Assembly (NCBI GenBank): GCA_025774935.1
Contig: JALGZK010000010.1
Location: 31,817-95,816 of the forward strand
Origin: a bacterium
GTDB lineage: Bacteria > Joyebacterota > Joyebacteria > Joyebacterales > Joyebacteraceae
Length of the DNA: 64,000 nt
Direction of reading: 5' to 3'
Shown here piece by piece: positions 25,693-33,389 of this stretch. The position numbers were made by a program, and so were the translations under genes. The notes below the pieces were generated by a model. That model did not search any database and was not told where the DNA came from. It saw only the letters and a program-made list of their open reading frames with translations. Position 1 is the stretch's first letter. The number at the start of each line of letters is the position of its first letter.

Positions 25693-26766
25693 CTACTTCC
25701 GCTCGTACTCCCTCTTGATGAGGAGGAAGTCGTCCCATATCGGCCGCTTGTACTTCGGGTCGCGGAGCGCGGCCGCAGGGTGGTATGTGGGGATCACCCT
25801 GAGGTCTCGCGACCGGTAGAGCTTGCCGCGCATGCTTCCCATCGACCCGCGGATGCCGAGGAGCGTCTGAGTCGCCGGAAGACCGAGCGTACAGATGATC
25901 CTCGGCTTGATGAACCCGACCTGCTTCGCGAGGTACGGGATGCACGCTTCGATCTCGCTGGTCAGGGGCGTCCGGTTGTTCGGTGGCCTGCACTTGATGA
26001 TGTTCGCGATGTAGACGTCGTCCCGCCCGATGCCTGCCGCGTCGAGGATCTTGTTGAGGAGCTGCCCGGCCCTGCCTACGAACGGAATGCCCTGGATGTC
26101 CTCGTCGCGCCCTGGCGCCTCGCCGATGAACATGAGCTTCGCCGAGACGTCCCCGACGCCGAAGACGACGCTGTTGCGGCCGGCCGCGAGCTCGCAGTTC
26201 TCGCACTTCGACGCGACCTTCTCGACGTCGTCCAGGCTCGCGCACGTCTCGAGAGGCGACGCTCCCTTGAACATGTCGGGCGCCCCGCCCGCCGTGGTGA
26301 ACGCGAGCGTCACGTCGACGATCTCCGGCGCTGGCACGTCGTCCGCGGGCGGCTGCTTCGCGGTCTTGCGCGCGGCCGTCTGGGTGGCGGTCGCACCGGC
26401 CGCGGTCTTCCGGGGCCCCGCGTTCCCGGCCCCGGTGCTGCGGGGTCCCGCGTTTCGGGGCGCGGCCTTTCGGGGCTCGGCCGCACGCGGCTTCCCGGAA
26501 CCGCCCGGCCGATCGGGGCTCACTGCGCGGAGCCCTTCCTTGAGGGCCGCTCCGCGTTCACGCCGTGACGGCACCCCTGCGGGCGGTGAGACCGCTTCGG
26601 CCCCCGCTTCCGCGGCGACGCCGTCGTCTGCGGCGCCGAGTCCGTCTCGCAGCGCGCGGGCGGCCTCCTCGGAGACGTAAATCTCCCGCTCGCCTCTCTC
26701 GGCGAGCTGCCCGAGGTAGCGCGCCAGGAGGAGGCGCGCTCTGTCCCTGGCGTCACTCCGTCCCAT
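25693..26766 (-). CDS. Family 4 (Fe-S) uracil-DNA glycosylase with N-terminal extension
   Basis: This 357-residue protein removes uracil from DNA. The C-terminal ~200 residues are a type-4 UDG: CENCELAAGRN, motif GEAPGRDEDIQGIPFVGRAG, KCRPPNNRTPLTSEIEAC (cysteines for the 4Fe-4S cluster together with CENC) and the catalytic-loop-like YHPAAALRDP. The N-terminal ~155 residues are extra: a short helical region (ARLLLARYLGQLAERGEREIY) and a low-complexity stretch rich in Pro, Ala, Arg, Gly and Thr. It overlaps the coaBC stop by 14 bp, so it belongs to that operon. Confidence 0.92.
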   Translation of the reverse strand: MGRSDARDRARLLLARYLGQLAERGEREIYVSEEAARALRDGLGAADDGVAAEAGAEAVSPPAGVPSRRERGAALKEGLRAVSPDRPGGSGKPRAAEPRKAAPRNAGPRSTGAGNAGPRKTAAGATATQTAARKTAKQPPADDVPAPEIVDVTLAFTTAGGAPDMFKGASPLETCASLDDVEKVASKCENCELAAGRNSVVFGVGDVSAKLMFIGEAPGRDEDIQGIPFVGRAGQLLNKILDAAGIGRDDVYIANIIKCRPPNNRTPLTSEIEACIPYLAKQVGFIKPRIICTLGLPATQTLLGIRGSMGSMRGKLYRSRDLRVIPTYHPAAALRDPKYKRPIWDDFLLIKREYERK

Positions 26767-28015
26767 CGCCGCCCCACTCGAGCTCGGCGATGGTCCTCGT
26801 GAGGACGAGGTCCGCGAGCTCTCTCTTCGGGACTTTCCCGACGCTCTCCTCGAACCCCGAGCGCCCGATGATCGTCGCCACGTTCGTGTCCGACTCGAAC
26901 GCGGCGCCGTCGACCGTCGGGTCGTTCGCCACGATGAGGTCCAGTTCCTTCTTCGCGAGCTTGTCCTTCGCGTTCGCGATGAGGTCCTCGGTCTCGACGG
27001 CGAACCCGACGACCCCCTGACCCTCGCGCCTGTGCTCCTTGACGCCCATCAGGATGTCGTCGGTGCGAACGAGCTCGATCGTCAGCCGGTCCCACGACTT
27101 CTTGATCTTCTTGTCGGCGACCTCAGCAGGTCGGTAGTCCGCGGGGGCGGCGGCCATGACGAGGAGGTCGAGCTCCGGGAGCTCGGCCATGACCGCGTCC
27201 TTCATCTCTTCGGTCGTCACCACTGGAACGAGTCGTACGCCCGCGGGCGCCTCGAGGGACGTCCGTCCCGAGACCAGCACGACGTCGGCCCCCCGTCTCG
27301 CAGCTCGCTCGGCGACGGCGTACCCCATCTTCCCGCTCGACCGGTTCCCGATGTGCCGGATCGGGTCGAGCGGCTCCTCCGTCGGACCCGCAGTCACGAC
27401 GACGCGCCTTCCGGCGAGGTCCTGCGAAGGGAGGAGAAGCCTCTTCACCTCTTCCACGATCTGGTCGGGGTCGGCCAGCCTGCCGCGGCCAACCGCGCCG
27501 CTCGCCAGGCGCCCGACCTCCGGCTCGATGACGATGACGCCCCGGGTCTTGAGCTTCTCGACGTTCTCGCCGACGGCGTCGGACTCCATCATGTTGACGT
27601 TCATCGCGGGCGCGACGATGACGGGACACGTCATCGCCATGAGCTCGGTCGACAGGAAGTCGTCCGCGATCCCTCCCGCCATCTTCCCGATCACGTTCGC
27701 GGTCGCGGGAGCGACGAGCGCCAGGTCGGCCGCCTCGGCGAGGTGGACGTGCTGGAGGTGATCGTCCCGGGCGAGCGCCTCCTCGGGGCTCGAGACGCCC
27801 TCCTTGCCCTCCGACCACATGTCGACAATGACCTCGGTGCCCGTCAGCGTCTCGAATGTGAGCGGCGTGACGAAACGCGTCGCGTTCTCGGTCATGACAA
27901 CGACGACGTCGGCGCCCATCGCAACGAGGCGCGTCACGATCGACGGCGCCTTGAACGCTGCGATGCTGCCGGTCACGCCCAGCACGATCTTCCTGTCAGC
28001 GAGCGGCCTCGACAT
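26753..28015 (-). CDS. coaBC: Bifunctional phosphopantothenoylcysteine synthetase/decarboxylase
   Basis: This 420-residue protein catalyses two steps of coenzyme A synthesis. The CoaC half is a flavoprotein: GVTGSIAAFKAPSIV, HVHLAEAADLALVAPATANV (with the active-site His) and APAMNVNMM. The CoaB half starts near residue 190: VVVTAGPTEEPLDPIRHIGN, RSSGKMGYAVAE and VGFAVETEDL. ATG 28015 follows GGGAG directly after a GTG. It is downstream of rpoZ, the usual order in many bacteria, and overlaps the UDG gene downstream. Confidence 0.96.
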   Translation of the reverse strand: MSRPLADRKIVLGVTGSIAAFKAPSIVTRLVAMGADVVVVMTENATRFVTPLTFETLTGTEVIVDMWSEGKEGVSSPEEALARDDHLQHVHLAEAADLALVAPATANVIGKMAGGIADDFLSTELMAMTCPVIVAPAMNVNMMESDAVGENVEKLKTRGVIVIEPEVGRLASGAVGRGRLADPDQIVEEVKRLLLPSQDLAGRRVVVTAGPTEEPLDPIRHIGNRSSGKMGYAVAERAARRGADVVLVSGRTSLEAPAGVRLVPVVTTEEMKDAVMAELPELDLLVMAAAPADYRPAEVADKKIKKSWDRLTIELVRTDDILMGVKEHRREGQGVVGFAVETEDLIANAKDKLAKKELDLIVANDPTVDGAAFESDTNVATIIGRSGFEESVGKVPKRELADLVLTRTIAELEWGGDGTE

Positions 28016-28049
28016 CACTCCCGTCCTGCTCCCGCCGGTCCGTTCCCTG

Positions 28050-28280
28050 CTACTCCTCCGCCGCTTCCTCTTCCTCTTCTTCCTCGACTTCCTCGATCTC
28101 GTAGTCGACCTTGCCCTGCGTGATGAGCTTGAGGGCGAGCGAGGTCACCTTCGCCTTCGGGTCCTCGCGGTCGACCGGCTCCATGCTGTGGAGCCGTCGG
28201 GCGACCTTCGCAGCGAGCATCGCCCCGAGGTACTCGTTCTTTGCGTGCTTCAGGAGCTTCCTCTTCTCCAGCTGTTCCAT
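28050..28280 (-). CDS. rpoZ: RNA polymerase omega subunit
   Basis: This 76-residue protein has the omega pattern: EYLGAMLAAKVARRLHSM and KVTSLALKLITQGKVDYE. The C-terminus is an unusual run of glutamates (EEVEEEEEEEAAEE). It helps assemble RNA polymerase on the beta-prime subunit. I chose ATG 28280, preceded by GGACGGAG. Its place between gmk and coaBC is the standard arrangement and supports the call. Confidence 0.92.
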   Translation of the reverse strand: MEQLEKRKLLKHAKNEYLGAMLAAKVARRLHSMEPVDREDPKAKVTSLALKLITQGKVDYEIEEVEEEEEEEAAEE

Positions 28281-28319
28281 GGATTCACTCCGTCCTGGGT
28301 TCACCGCTTCGGATGCTGA

Positions 28320-28907
28320 CTAGTCGAGCCTGACTCGTGACGTCCGCAGCCGCTCGGCGACTACGATCGCCTTCGCCTCGCGCACCGCCTCGTCGAGGAC
28401 GTCGTTCACCACAACGTAGTCGTAGCGCTGCGCCCACTTCAGTTCGTCGAGGCTGTTCGTGAGCCTCGTCTGAATCGCCTCCTCGTCGTCGGTGGCCCTC
28501 CGGCGCAGCCGCTCTTCGAGCGCCGCGGGCGACGGTGGGAGCACGAAGATCAGGACGCTCTCAGGGTAGAGCTCCTTGATCGACATCCCTCCCTGGACGT
28601 CGACGTCCATCACGACGTCGCGTCCGCCGGCCACCGTCTCCTGAATGAACTTCTTCCTCGTTCCGTACCTGTGGCCGTGGACGACTGCCCATTCGGCGAG
28701 CTCGTTCATCATGACGAGCGCGTCGAACGTCACATCCTGCACGAACTCGTAGTCCCTCCGATCCTCCTCCCCCGGACGCACCGGCCTCGTCGTCACGGAG
28801 ACGGAGTAGGCCGTCTCAGGGTCCTCGGCGAGGAGTCCCTGGCAGATCGACGTCTTCCCGACACCGGACGGCCCCGATATGACTATGGGGAATGCGGAAC
28901 GCTCCAC
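28320..28907 (-). CDS. gmk: Guanylate kinase
   Basis: This 195-residue P-loop kinase converts GMP to GDP. Walker A ISGPSGVGKTSICQGLL lies near residue 10, followed by VSVTTRPVRPGEEDRRDYEFV (GMP-binding; VTTRPVRPGE is the diagnostic part), VHGHRYGT and VMDVDVQGG, and FVLPPSPAALEERLRRR. The start is GTG 28907. It sits between remA and rpoZ in the conserved yicC-remA-gmk-rpoZ-coaBC operon. Confidence 0.96.
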   Translation of the reverse strand: MERSAFPIVISGPSGVGKTSICQGLLAEDPETAYSVSVTTRPVRPGEEDRRDYEFVQDVTFDALVMMNELAEWAVVHGHRYGTRKKFIQETVAGGRDVVMDVDVQGGMSIKELYPESVLIFVLPPSPAALEERLRRRATDDEEAIQTRLTNSLDELKWAQRYDYVVVNDVLDEAVREAKAIVVAERLRTSRVRLD

Positions 28908-28944
28908 GTTCTACTCCCGCGGCGCGGGTCCGAGTGCCGGCGCG

Positions 28945-29205
28945 CTAGGCGTCGGCGTGCTCGTCCCTGCCCTCGAGCCTCTGCGTGATGGTCTCGGCGG
29001 CGACGGCCGACAGGATCACGTGATCGCTGTCGGTCACGATGACGGCGCGCGTCCGCCGCCCCTGCGTCGCGTCGACCAGCTTGCCGGCCTCTTTGGCGTT
29101 GTCCTTCAGGCGCTTGACGGGCGCCGATCCGGGCGTGACGATCGCGACGACGCGATGCGACGCGACGACGTTCCCGAATCCTATGTTGAGAAGGACGCCG
29201 TTCAT
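28945..29205 (-). CDS. RemA/DUF370-family regulatory protein
   Basis: This 86-residue protein starts [20 protein letters not shown], diagnostic of the DUF370/RemA family, with [12 protein letters not shown] and [19 protein letters not shown] following. In Bacillus RemA is a DNA-binding activator of matrix genes; in other phyla the role is mostly untested. The gene lies between yicC and gmk, its usual place. Whether it affects the polysaccharide genes at 1-7.5 kb is open. Confidence 0.9.
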   Translation of the reverse strand: MNGVLLNIGFGNVVASHRVVAIVTPGSAPVKRLKDNAKEAGKLVDATQGRRTRAVIVTDSDHVILSAVAAETITQRLEGRDEHADA

Positions 29206-29253
29206 CCCGGACCTCCCGTTTCGGACGCCGCGCCCTCGGGCGCGTGTCCGCGA

Positions 29254-30138
29254 TCACTCCACGTTCTGGACCTGCTCGCGGAGTTTCTCGACCTCTTCCT
29301 TGAGCGACACGACCGTGTTCGACACGCCGATGTCGACGCTCTTCGACCCGATCGTGTTCGCCTCCCTGTGCATCTCCTGAACGAGGAAGTTCAACCGCTT
29401 CCCGACGGGCCCGCCTTCCTCGATAACCTCGTGCGCGTGCGAGAGGTGCGCACCGAGCCGCACGAGCTCCTCGGTGAAGTCGGACCGCTCCGCGGCCATC
29501 ACGATCTCCTGCGCGATGCGCGTCTCGTCCACCGGGGGCGTGTCGTCCATGAGCGCCGTAAGCCTCTCGCGGAGACGCTGCTTCGAGGCCTCGAGCGCCT
29601 CGGGCGCCGACCGCTCGAGCCCGGTCACGATGGACTTGATCGCGACGATCCTCTCCATCAGATCGTCGCGGAGCTTCGCTCCCTCCGTCTCGCGCATCGC
29701 CACGAGTCCGGCGAGGGCCTCGGTGAACGCGGGCTCGAAGAGCTGCCACACCTCGTCGGCCGCCGGGGTCTCGCCGTTCGTCTCGAAGACCTGAGGGAAC
29801 TGGGACAGAACGGAGAGATCGATCTCACCAGGGAGCGCGAGCGTCTCCTTGATCTCGCGGAGTTCCCTCACGAGGCTCCACGCGACGTCGCGGTTGAGGA
29901 CGGCTCCTCCCGCTCCCGATTCGTCGCGCCACTCGACGTAGACCGTCATGCGGCCGCGATTGAGGGACGACTCGATGGCCTTTCGGATCTTGTCCTCGAC
30001 CTGAAGGAGCAGTCGCGGGGCCTTGATCTGAACGTCGAGGAATCGCTGGTTGACCGACTTGAGCTCGACCCGGATGCGTCGCCCGCCGTCGGCCCGCTCC
30101 GAGCTACCGTAACCGGTCATGCTCCTGAGCACGGGCAC
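29254..30138 (-). CDS. yicC: YicC family protein (endoribonuclease-type)
   Basis: This protein of about 294 residues has RSMTGYGSSE at the start, VELKSVNQRFLDVQIKAPRLL, IRKAIESSLNRGRMTVYVEW, and the C-terminal GKRLNFLVQEMHREANTIGSKS, the family hallmark. Relatives are reported to be small-RNA-linked endoribonucleases. The start is uncertain: GTG 30138 or GTG 30132, both in GGAAGGGGGTGCCCGTG; 30132 has the better spacing. It is the first gene behind the promoter at 30166-30194 and leads the remA-gmk-rpoZ-coaBC-udg operon. Confidence 0.93.
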   Translation of the reverse strand: MPVLRSMTGYGSSERADGGRRIRVELKSVNQRFLDVQIKAPRLLLQVEDKIRKAIESSLNRGRMTVYVEWRDESGAGGAVLNRDVAWSLVRELREIKETLALPGEIDLSVLSQFPQVFETNGETPAADEVWQLFEPAFTEALAGLVAMRETEGAKLRDDLMERIVAIKSIVTGLERSAPEALEASKQRLRERLTALMDDTPPVDETRIAQEIVMAAERSDFTEELVRLGAHLSHAHEVIEEGGPVGKRLNFLVQEMHREANTIGSKSVDIGVSNTVVSLKEEVEKLREQVQNVE

Positions 30139-30165
30139 CCCCTTCCGGATTTGACGTGAACAGAT

Positions 30166-30194
30166 ACTATACTCCGCCCCTGACCGGGAGTCAA
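30166..30194 (-). promoter_or_regulatory. Near-consensus sigma70-type promoter for the yicC operon
   Basis: On the minus strand TTGACT (30189-30194) and TATAGT (30166-30171) are separated by exactly 17 bases, with the first gene starting 28 bases after the -10. The AT-rich hexamers stand out sharply in this GC-rich DNA, and the position at the head of a conserved operon supports it. Confidence 0.85.
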
Positions 30195-30240
30195 CGAAAT
30201 GCTGAGCTTTTCGCCGGATTCGGGCGTTCTACGGGCCTTA

Positions 30241-30270
30241 TTGACGAGCGCTCCGGGACACGGCTATACT
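30241..30270 (+). promoter_or_regulatory. Near-consensus sigma70-type promoter for the NFACT gene
   Basis: TTGACG (30241-30246) and TATACT (30265-30270) are spaced by 18 bases. Transcription would start near 30277, about 20 bases before the first in-frame ATG of the NFACT gene at 30297. It is divergent from the yicC promoter, with 46 bases between the two -35 boxes. Confidence 0.8.
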
Positions 30271-30296
30271 GCCGCCGACATGCAGTTCGGTCCCCG

Positions 30297-31787
30297 ATGC
30301 AGAGGGAGGTCCCGCTGGACACGACGGTCATCAGGAAGCTCGCGGACGAGATCTCCCCTCGAATCGAGGGGGCGAAGATCGCGGGCTCGACGCTCGCCGC
30401 CAGAGACTGCCTCGTCCTCGAGCTCCTCGCGGGCGACCGGCTGTTCCTGGTCGCGAGCACCATGCGCGCGATGCCCCTCGTCTTCCTGACGGATTCCCCG
30501 GACGACGTCCCCCCTTCCCGCGCGGAGCTCGACCCTGGACCCGAGCGCGAGCTCCGGAACTCCCGCGTTTCGTCGCTCCGGTTAGCGGGGACGGGCGACG
30601 TGCTCGAACTCCCCGTCGCGCGCACCGACACGGCCGGGCGAACGGTGGAGCGCGTGCTCGCCGTAGACCTCGGGAGGAAGCCGGGCATCTCCGTCCGCGA
30701 CGTCGCGCGACCCAGGACGCCACCCGAGTCCGACGGACCGGCGGACGGCTCGGACGGCGCCGGCGCCGATGCCGCAACCGGCTCCGGCGCCACCGTCGCG
30801 TGGAGACACGACCGGTCGGGGCGCCTTCACGTCAGGCTCCGGACGGACGACGAAAGGGCAGATGCCGACGACGCCGGCCGGTTCGAAGGCAGGAACGCGT
30901 TCGAGAGCGCGAACGAGGCCGCCCGTTTCGCGTTCGCCCGTTTCTGGGACGAGCTCGACCACGAGCGGCGCCGCGGGGACGTCCGCCGCGCGATCGCCGC
31001 CGCCGTCCGCAGGAAGCGCCGCGCTGTCGGCAAGGTCCAGCGAGAGGTCGACGACGCGCGCAAGGCCGAGGAGTACCGCGCGAAGGGGCAGCTCATTCTC
31101 GCGAGGAAGGACTCGATCCCGCGCGGGCGGACGCCGATCGAGGTCCTCGACTTCGACAACGAGACGAAGATCACCATCGACGTCGACCCCGCGCTCGACC
31201 CCCAGAGGAACGCGGAGACCCTCTTCCGCCGAGCGAAGAAGGCCGAGCGCCGGGGCGAGCGCGCCCCGGCGAGGCTCGACGAGATCGAGACGGAGATGCG
31301 GGAGCTCGAGGAGCTCGAGGCGTCGGTCGCCGAGGCGTCCGACGAGGAACTCGCGGCCCTCGAGGAGCGCTTCCTGCGCCCCGCGATCGGGCGCGCGCGA
31401 GTGAAGACGCAGGCCGCGCGAGCGCGGTACCGGACCTACACGGTGTCGGGCGGCTGGCAGGTCCTCGTGGGGAAGTCGAACCGCGACAACGACGTCCTCT
31501 CGCACCGCATCGCGCGTCCGGACGACCTTTGGTTCCACGCGCATCAGTCGGCGGGATCCCACGTCGTCCTCAGACGCGCCGGACGGAAGGAACAGCCGGA
31601 CAAGAGAGCGATCCTGGAGGCCGCGGCGATCGCGGCGTACCACAGCAAGGCGGGGAAGTCCTCGAAGGTCTCCGTCTGCTACACGGAGAAGCGCCACGTA
31701 AGAAAACCGCGAGGCGCCAGACCGGGCCTCGCGGTCGTGAGTCGTGAGAAGGTCGTCATGGTAGAGCCGAAGCTCCCCGAGACATAG
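30297..31787 (+). CDS. NFACT/RqcH-like ribosome-quality-control protein
   Basis: This 496-residue protein has an N-terminal NFACT-N-like domain (VIRKLADEISPRIEGAKIAG...LEL...FLV), a charged coiled-coil middle (about residues 250-380), and a C-terminal NFACT-R domain: WQVLVGKSNRDNDVLSHRIA, DDLWFHAHQSAGSHVVLR, AAYHSKAGKSSKVSVCYTEK and VRKPRGARPG. RqcH binds stalled 50S subunits and adds C-terminal tails. The length is shorter than typical (about 570), with a reduced N-terminal part. ATG 30297 has no ribosome site and would start a nearly leaderless mRNA; the only GGGAGG (30304-30309) lies inside, before CTG 30315, which could be the true start. Confidence 0.88.
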   Translation: MQREVPLDTTVIRKLADEISPRIEGAKIAGSTLAARDCLVLELLAGDRLFLVASTMRAMPLVFLTDSPDDVPPSRAELDPGPERELRNSRVSSLRLAGTGDVLELPVARTDTAGRTVERVLAVDLGRKPGISVRDVARPRTPPESDGPADGSDGAGADAATGSGATVAWRHDRSGRLHVRLRTDDERADADDAGRFEGRNAFESANEAARFAFARFWDELDHERRRGDVRRAIAAAVRRKRRAVGKVQREVDDARKAEEYRAKGQLILARKDSIPRGRTPIEVLDFDNETKITIDVDPALDPQRNAETLFRRAKKAERRGERAPARLDEIETEMRELEELEASVAEASDEELAALEERFLRPAIGRARVKTQAARARYRTYTVSGGWQVLVGKSNRDNDVLSHRIARPDDLWFHAHQSAGSHVVLRRAGRKEQPDKRAILEAAAIAAYHSKAGKSSKVSVCYTEKRHVRKPRGARPGLAVVSREKVVMVEPKLPET

Positions 31788-31825
31788 TGCCGGGGGCGCG
31801 ATCTACGGCGCCCCTCCGGTCCCTC

Positions 31826-32233
31826 CTAGGCGCACTCCTCGTCCGGAACGAACCCGAGCGCGACCGAGTTGATGCAGTAGCGGAGACCCGTCGGCTCCGG
31901 GCCGTCGTCGAACACGTGCCCCAGATGCCCGCCGCAGCGCGCGCAGAGGACCTCCGTCTTCATCTCCCCGTCGGAGTCGTCCGGCGCGGTCTCGAGCGCA
32001 TCGTTCCGGACGACCTCCCAGAAGCTAGGCCATCCCGTTCCCGACTCGTACTTCTTGTCGGAACGGAAGAGCTCGCTCCCGCATCCCGCGCAGACGTAGA
32101 CGCCCTTGTCGGTCAGGAGGTAGTACTCCCCCGACCCGGCCAGCTCGGTCCCCTTCTCACGGAGAACCTGATACTGCTCCGGCGTGAGGGTCTTCCTCCA
32201 CTCCTCCTCCGTCTTCACGATCTTCTCGGACAT
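31826..32233 (-). CDS. msrB: Peptide-methionine (R)-S-oxide reductase
   Basis: This 135-residue enzyme repairs methionine-R-sulfoxide. It has zinc cysteines C48/C51 (CAGC) and C97/C100 (CARC), [23 protein letters not shown] and the catalytic cysteine C120 in RYCINSVAL. No signal peptide precedes ATG 32233, which follows GGGGGGAGACG, so it acts in the cytoplasm. No msrA adjoins. It converges with the plus-strand NFACT gene, with a 38-bp gap between stops. Confidence 0.96.
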   Translation of the reverse strand: MSEKIVKTEEEWRKTLTPEQYQVLREKGTELAGSGEYYLLTDKGVYVCAGCGSELFRSDKKYESGTGWPSFWEVVRNDALETAPDDSDGEMKTEVLCARCGGHLGHVFDDGPEPTGLRYCINSVALGFVPDEECA

Positions 32234-32367
32234 CGTCTCCCCCCTGGACGAGCTCGTATTCGATGCCGAGGTCGGTGACGTCGTCGCGAGCCATGCCCGC
32301 GCTCCCCGCACCCTCCGCGTCCGTGCTCGCGTATGCGCTCTCGTCGTCCTCGCCGCCGTCAAGCAGA

Positions 32368-32386
32368 CCTGCCGGTACCGGGCAGG
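32368..32386. terminator. Hairpin downstream of the micro-ORF
   Basis: CCTGCC (32368-32373) and GGCAGG (32381-32386) enclose a 7-base loop just 11 bases beyond the micro-ORF stop on the minus strand. There is no U-run, but the position suits a transcript end. Confidence 0.35.
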
Positions 32387-32396
32387 AATACGGTCC

Positions 32397-32459
32397 TCAG
32401 CAGCCGGCGAGGAAGAAGCTCACAATGAGCATCGAGAACAGCAGCAACTTGACAGCCAT
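32397..32459 (-). CDS. 20-codon lipoprotein-signal micro-ORF ending at its lipobox cysteine
   Basis: ATG 32459 follows AGGAG by seven bases (GAGAGGAGTTGGCC). The frame encodes [15 protein letters not shown] then FLAGC and stops (TGA) directly after the cysteine. It has the positive n-region, hydrophobic core and LAGC lipobox of a lipoprotein signal peptide, but no mature domain. A hairpin follows. It could be a real microprotein yielding a lipidated cysteine or short signal fragment, or the remnant of a small entericidin-like lipoprotein. The good ribosome site argues against pure chance. Confidence 0.5.
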   Translation of the reverse strand: MAVKLLLFSMLIVSFFLAGC

Positions 32460-32599
32460 GGCCAACTCCTCTCACGGCAACCCCCGTCGCCTGAGAGCCT
32501 CGGCTGTATCTCGATGCACCAATCGTGCCATTTGTCAATATGTTGCGGCTGAGTCCCCGTTCCGGCCATCTGGAGGCCGTATTCTGCCCCCGGGAACTC

Positions 32600-32615
32600 C
32601 TGAGTCACCACTCAG
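32600..32615. terminator. Perfect short hairpin after the DUF374 acyltransferase gene
   Basis: CTGAGT (32600-32605) and ACTCAG (32610-32615) flank a 4-base loop, 9 bases beyond the stop of the minus-strand acyltransferase gene. No U-run. A weak terminator or an operator for the downstream micro-ORF are the options. Confidence 0.35.
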
Positions 32616-32624
32616 TATCCTAGT

Positions 32625-33386
32625 CTATGCGCTTCGGCTCGGAGTTTCAAGGGCCTCGTCGCCGTCCGTTCGCGGGGGGTCGGGCCTCCTCCCCACCCTG
32701 CGGTCGGCCTCCGCCGTCCACTCATCGATGGCGCGGTCGAGCTCCTCGACGGTGAGCGTCCCCTCAGCCGACCCTGGAATCGGCGCCCCCCGGCCCACGA
32801 AGCAGCGCGTGAACGGGAGCGCGATGAGGTACCTGTCCCACGTGCCGGGGGTCACGAACGCGCGCCGCGCGCTCGTCGCGACGGGCACGATCGGGTACCC
32901 GAGCTTCTTCGCGAGAAGGAGAACGCCCGGCTTCGACCTTCGCTCGGGACCGCGCGGCCCGTCGAGCGCGAACGCGGGAGGGTGTCCGTCTTCCACCACT
33001 CGCTTCATGTTCGAAAGCACCCGGGCCGCGTTCCGCTTCGTGGACCCGCGGACCGTCAGGAACCCGAGACGTTCGACGGCGCGCGACTGCACCTCCCCCG
33101 CCCAGCTCAGCTCCAGAAGGACGACGATGCCCCAGTCCCGGTAGTTGGGCATCATCAGGTAGTAGCGCCCGTGCCAGAACGCGTAGATCACGCGGTTCCG
33201 GTCGAGCGGTTCGGTGTCCGGGTGGGTGTAGCTGGTGACTCGGAGCGTCTTCCAGTGAAGAACGATGAATGCCTGGATCACTCGCGCCAGGAAGTCGATG
33301 AACGCTTCCGACCGGGTGACCCGGCGTCTCGTCGACTTGAGTCGCGAGCGGAGACTCTCGCGGGGTGCGTCGCCGGGATTCGCCAT
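32625..33386 (-). CDS. DUF374 lysophospholipid acyltransferase-like protein
   Basis: This 253-residue protein has the DUF374 pattern: VIYAFWHGRYYLMM (the HxxxxD-type region in altered form), FLTVRGSTKRNAARVL, ALDGPRGPERRSKPGVLLLAK (ALDGPRGP is the family mark) and GYPIVPVATSARRAF. There is a hydrophobic stretch near residues 30-45. Relatives are predicted acyltransferases working on lipid A or phospholipid at the inner membrane. The start lies 3 bp from the stop of the alpha/beta-hydrolase gene upstream, suggesting one transcript. Confidence 0.85.
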   Translation of the reverse strand: MANPGDAPRESLRSRLKSTRRRVTRSEAFIDFLARVIQAFIVLHWKTLRVTSYTHPDTEPLDRNRVIYAFWHGRYYLMMPNYRDWGIVVLLELSWAGEVQSRAVERLGFLTVRGSTKRNAARVLSNMKRVVEDGHPPAFALDGPRGPERRSKPGVLLLAKKLGYPIVPVATSARRAFVTPGTWDRYLIALPFTRCFVGRGAPIPGSAEGTLTVEELDRAIDEWTAEADRRVGRRPDPPRTDGDEALETPSRSA

Positions 33387-33389
33387 CGA

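Noticed and set aside
26384-26480. Short GC repeats as a minisatellite
   Set aside because: They encode the Pro/Arg/Gly/Ala linker of the UDG protein and are imperfect; simple low-complexity coding sequence explains them.
30156-30296. Upstream 47-codon extension of the NFACT protein
   Set aside because: It would start before the promoter -10 (30265-30270) and overlaps both promoters, so it cannot be in the mRNA from that promoter.
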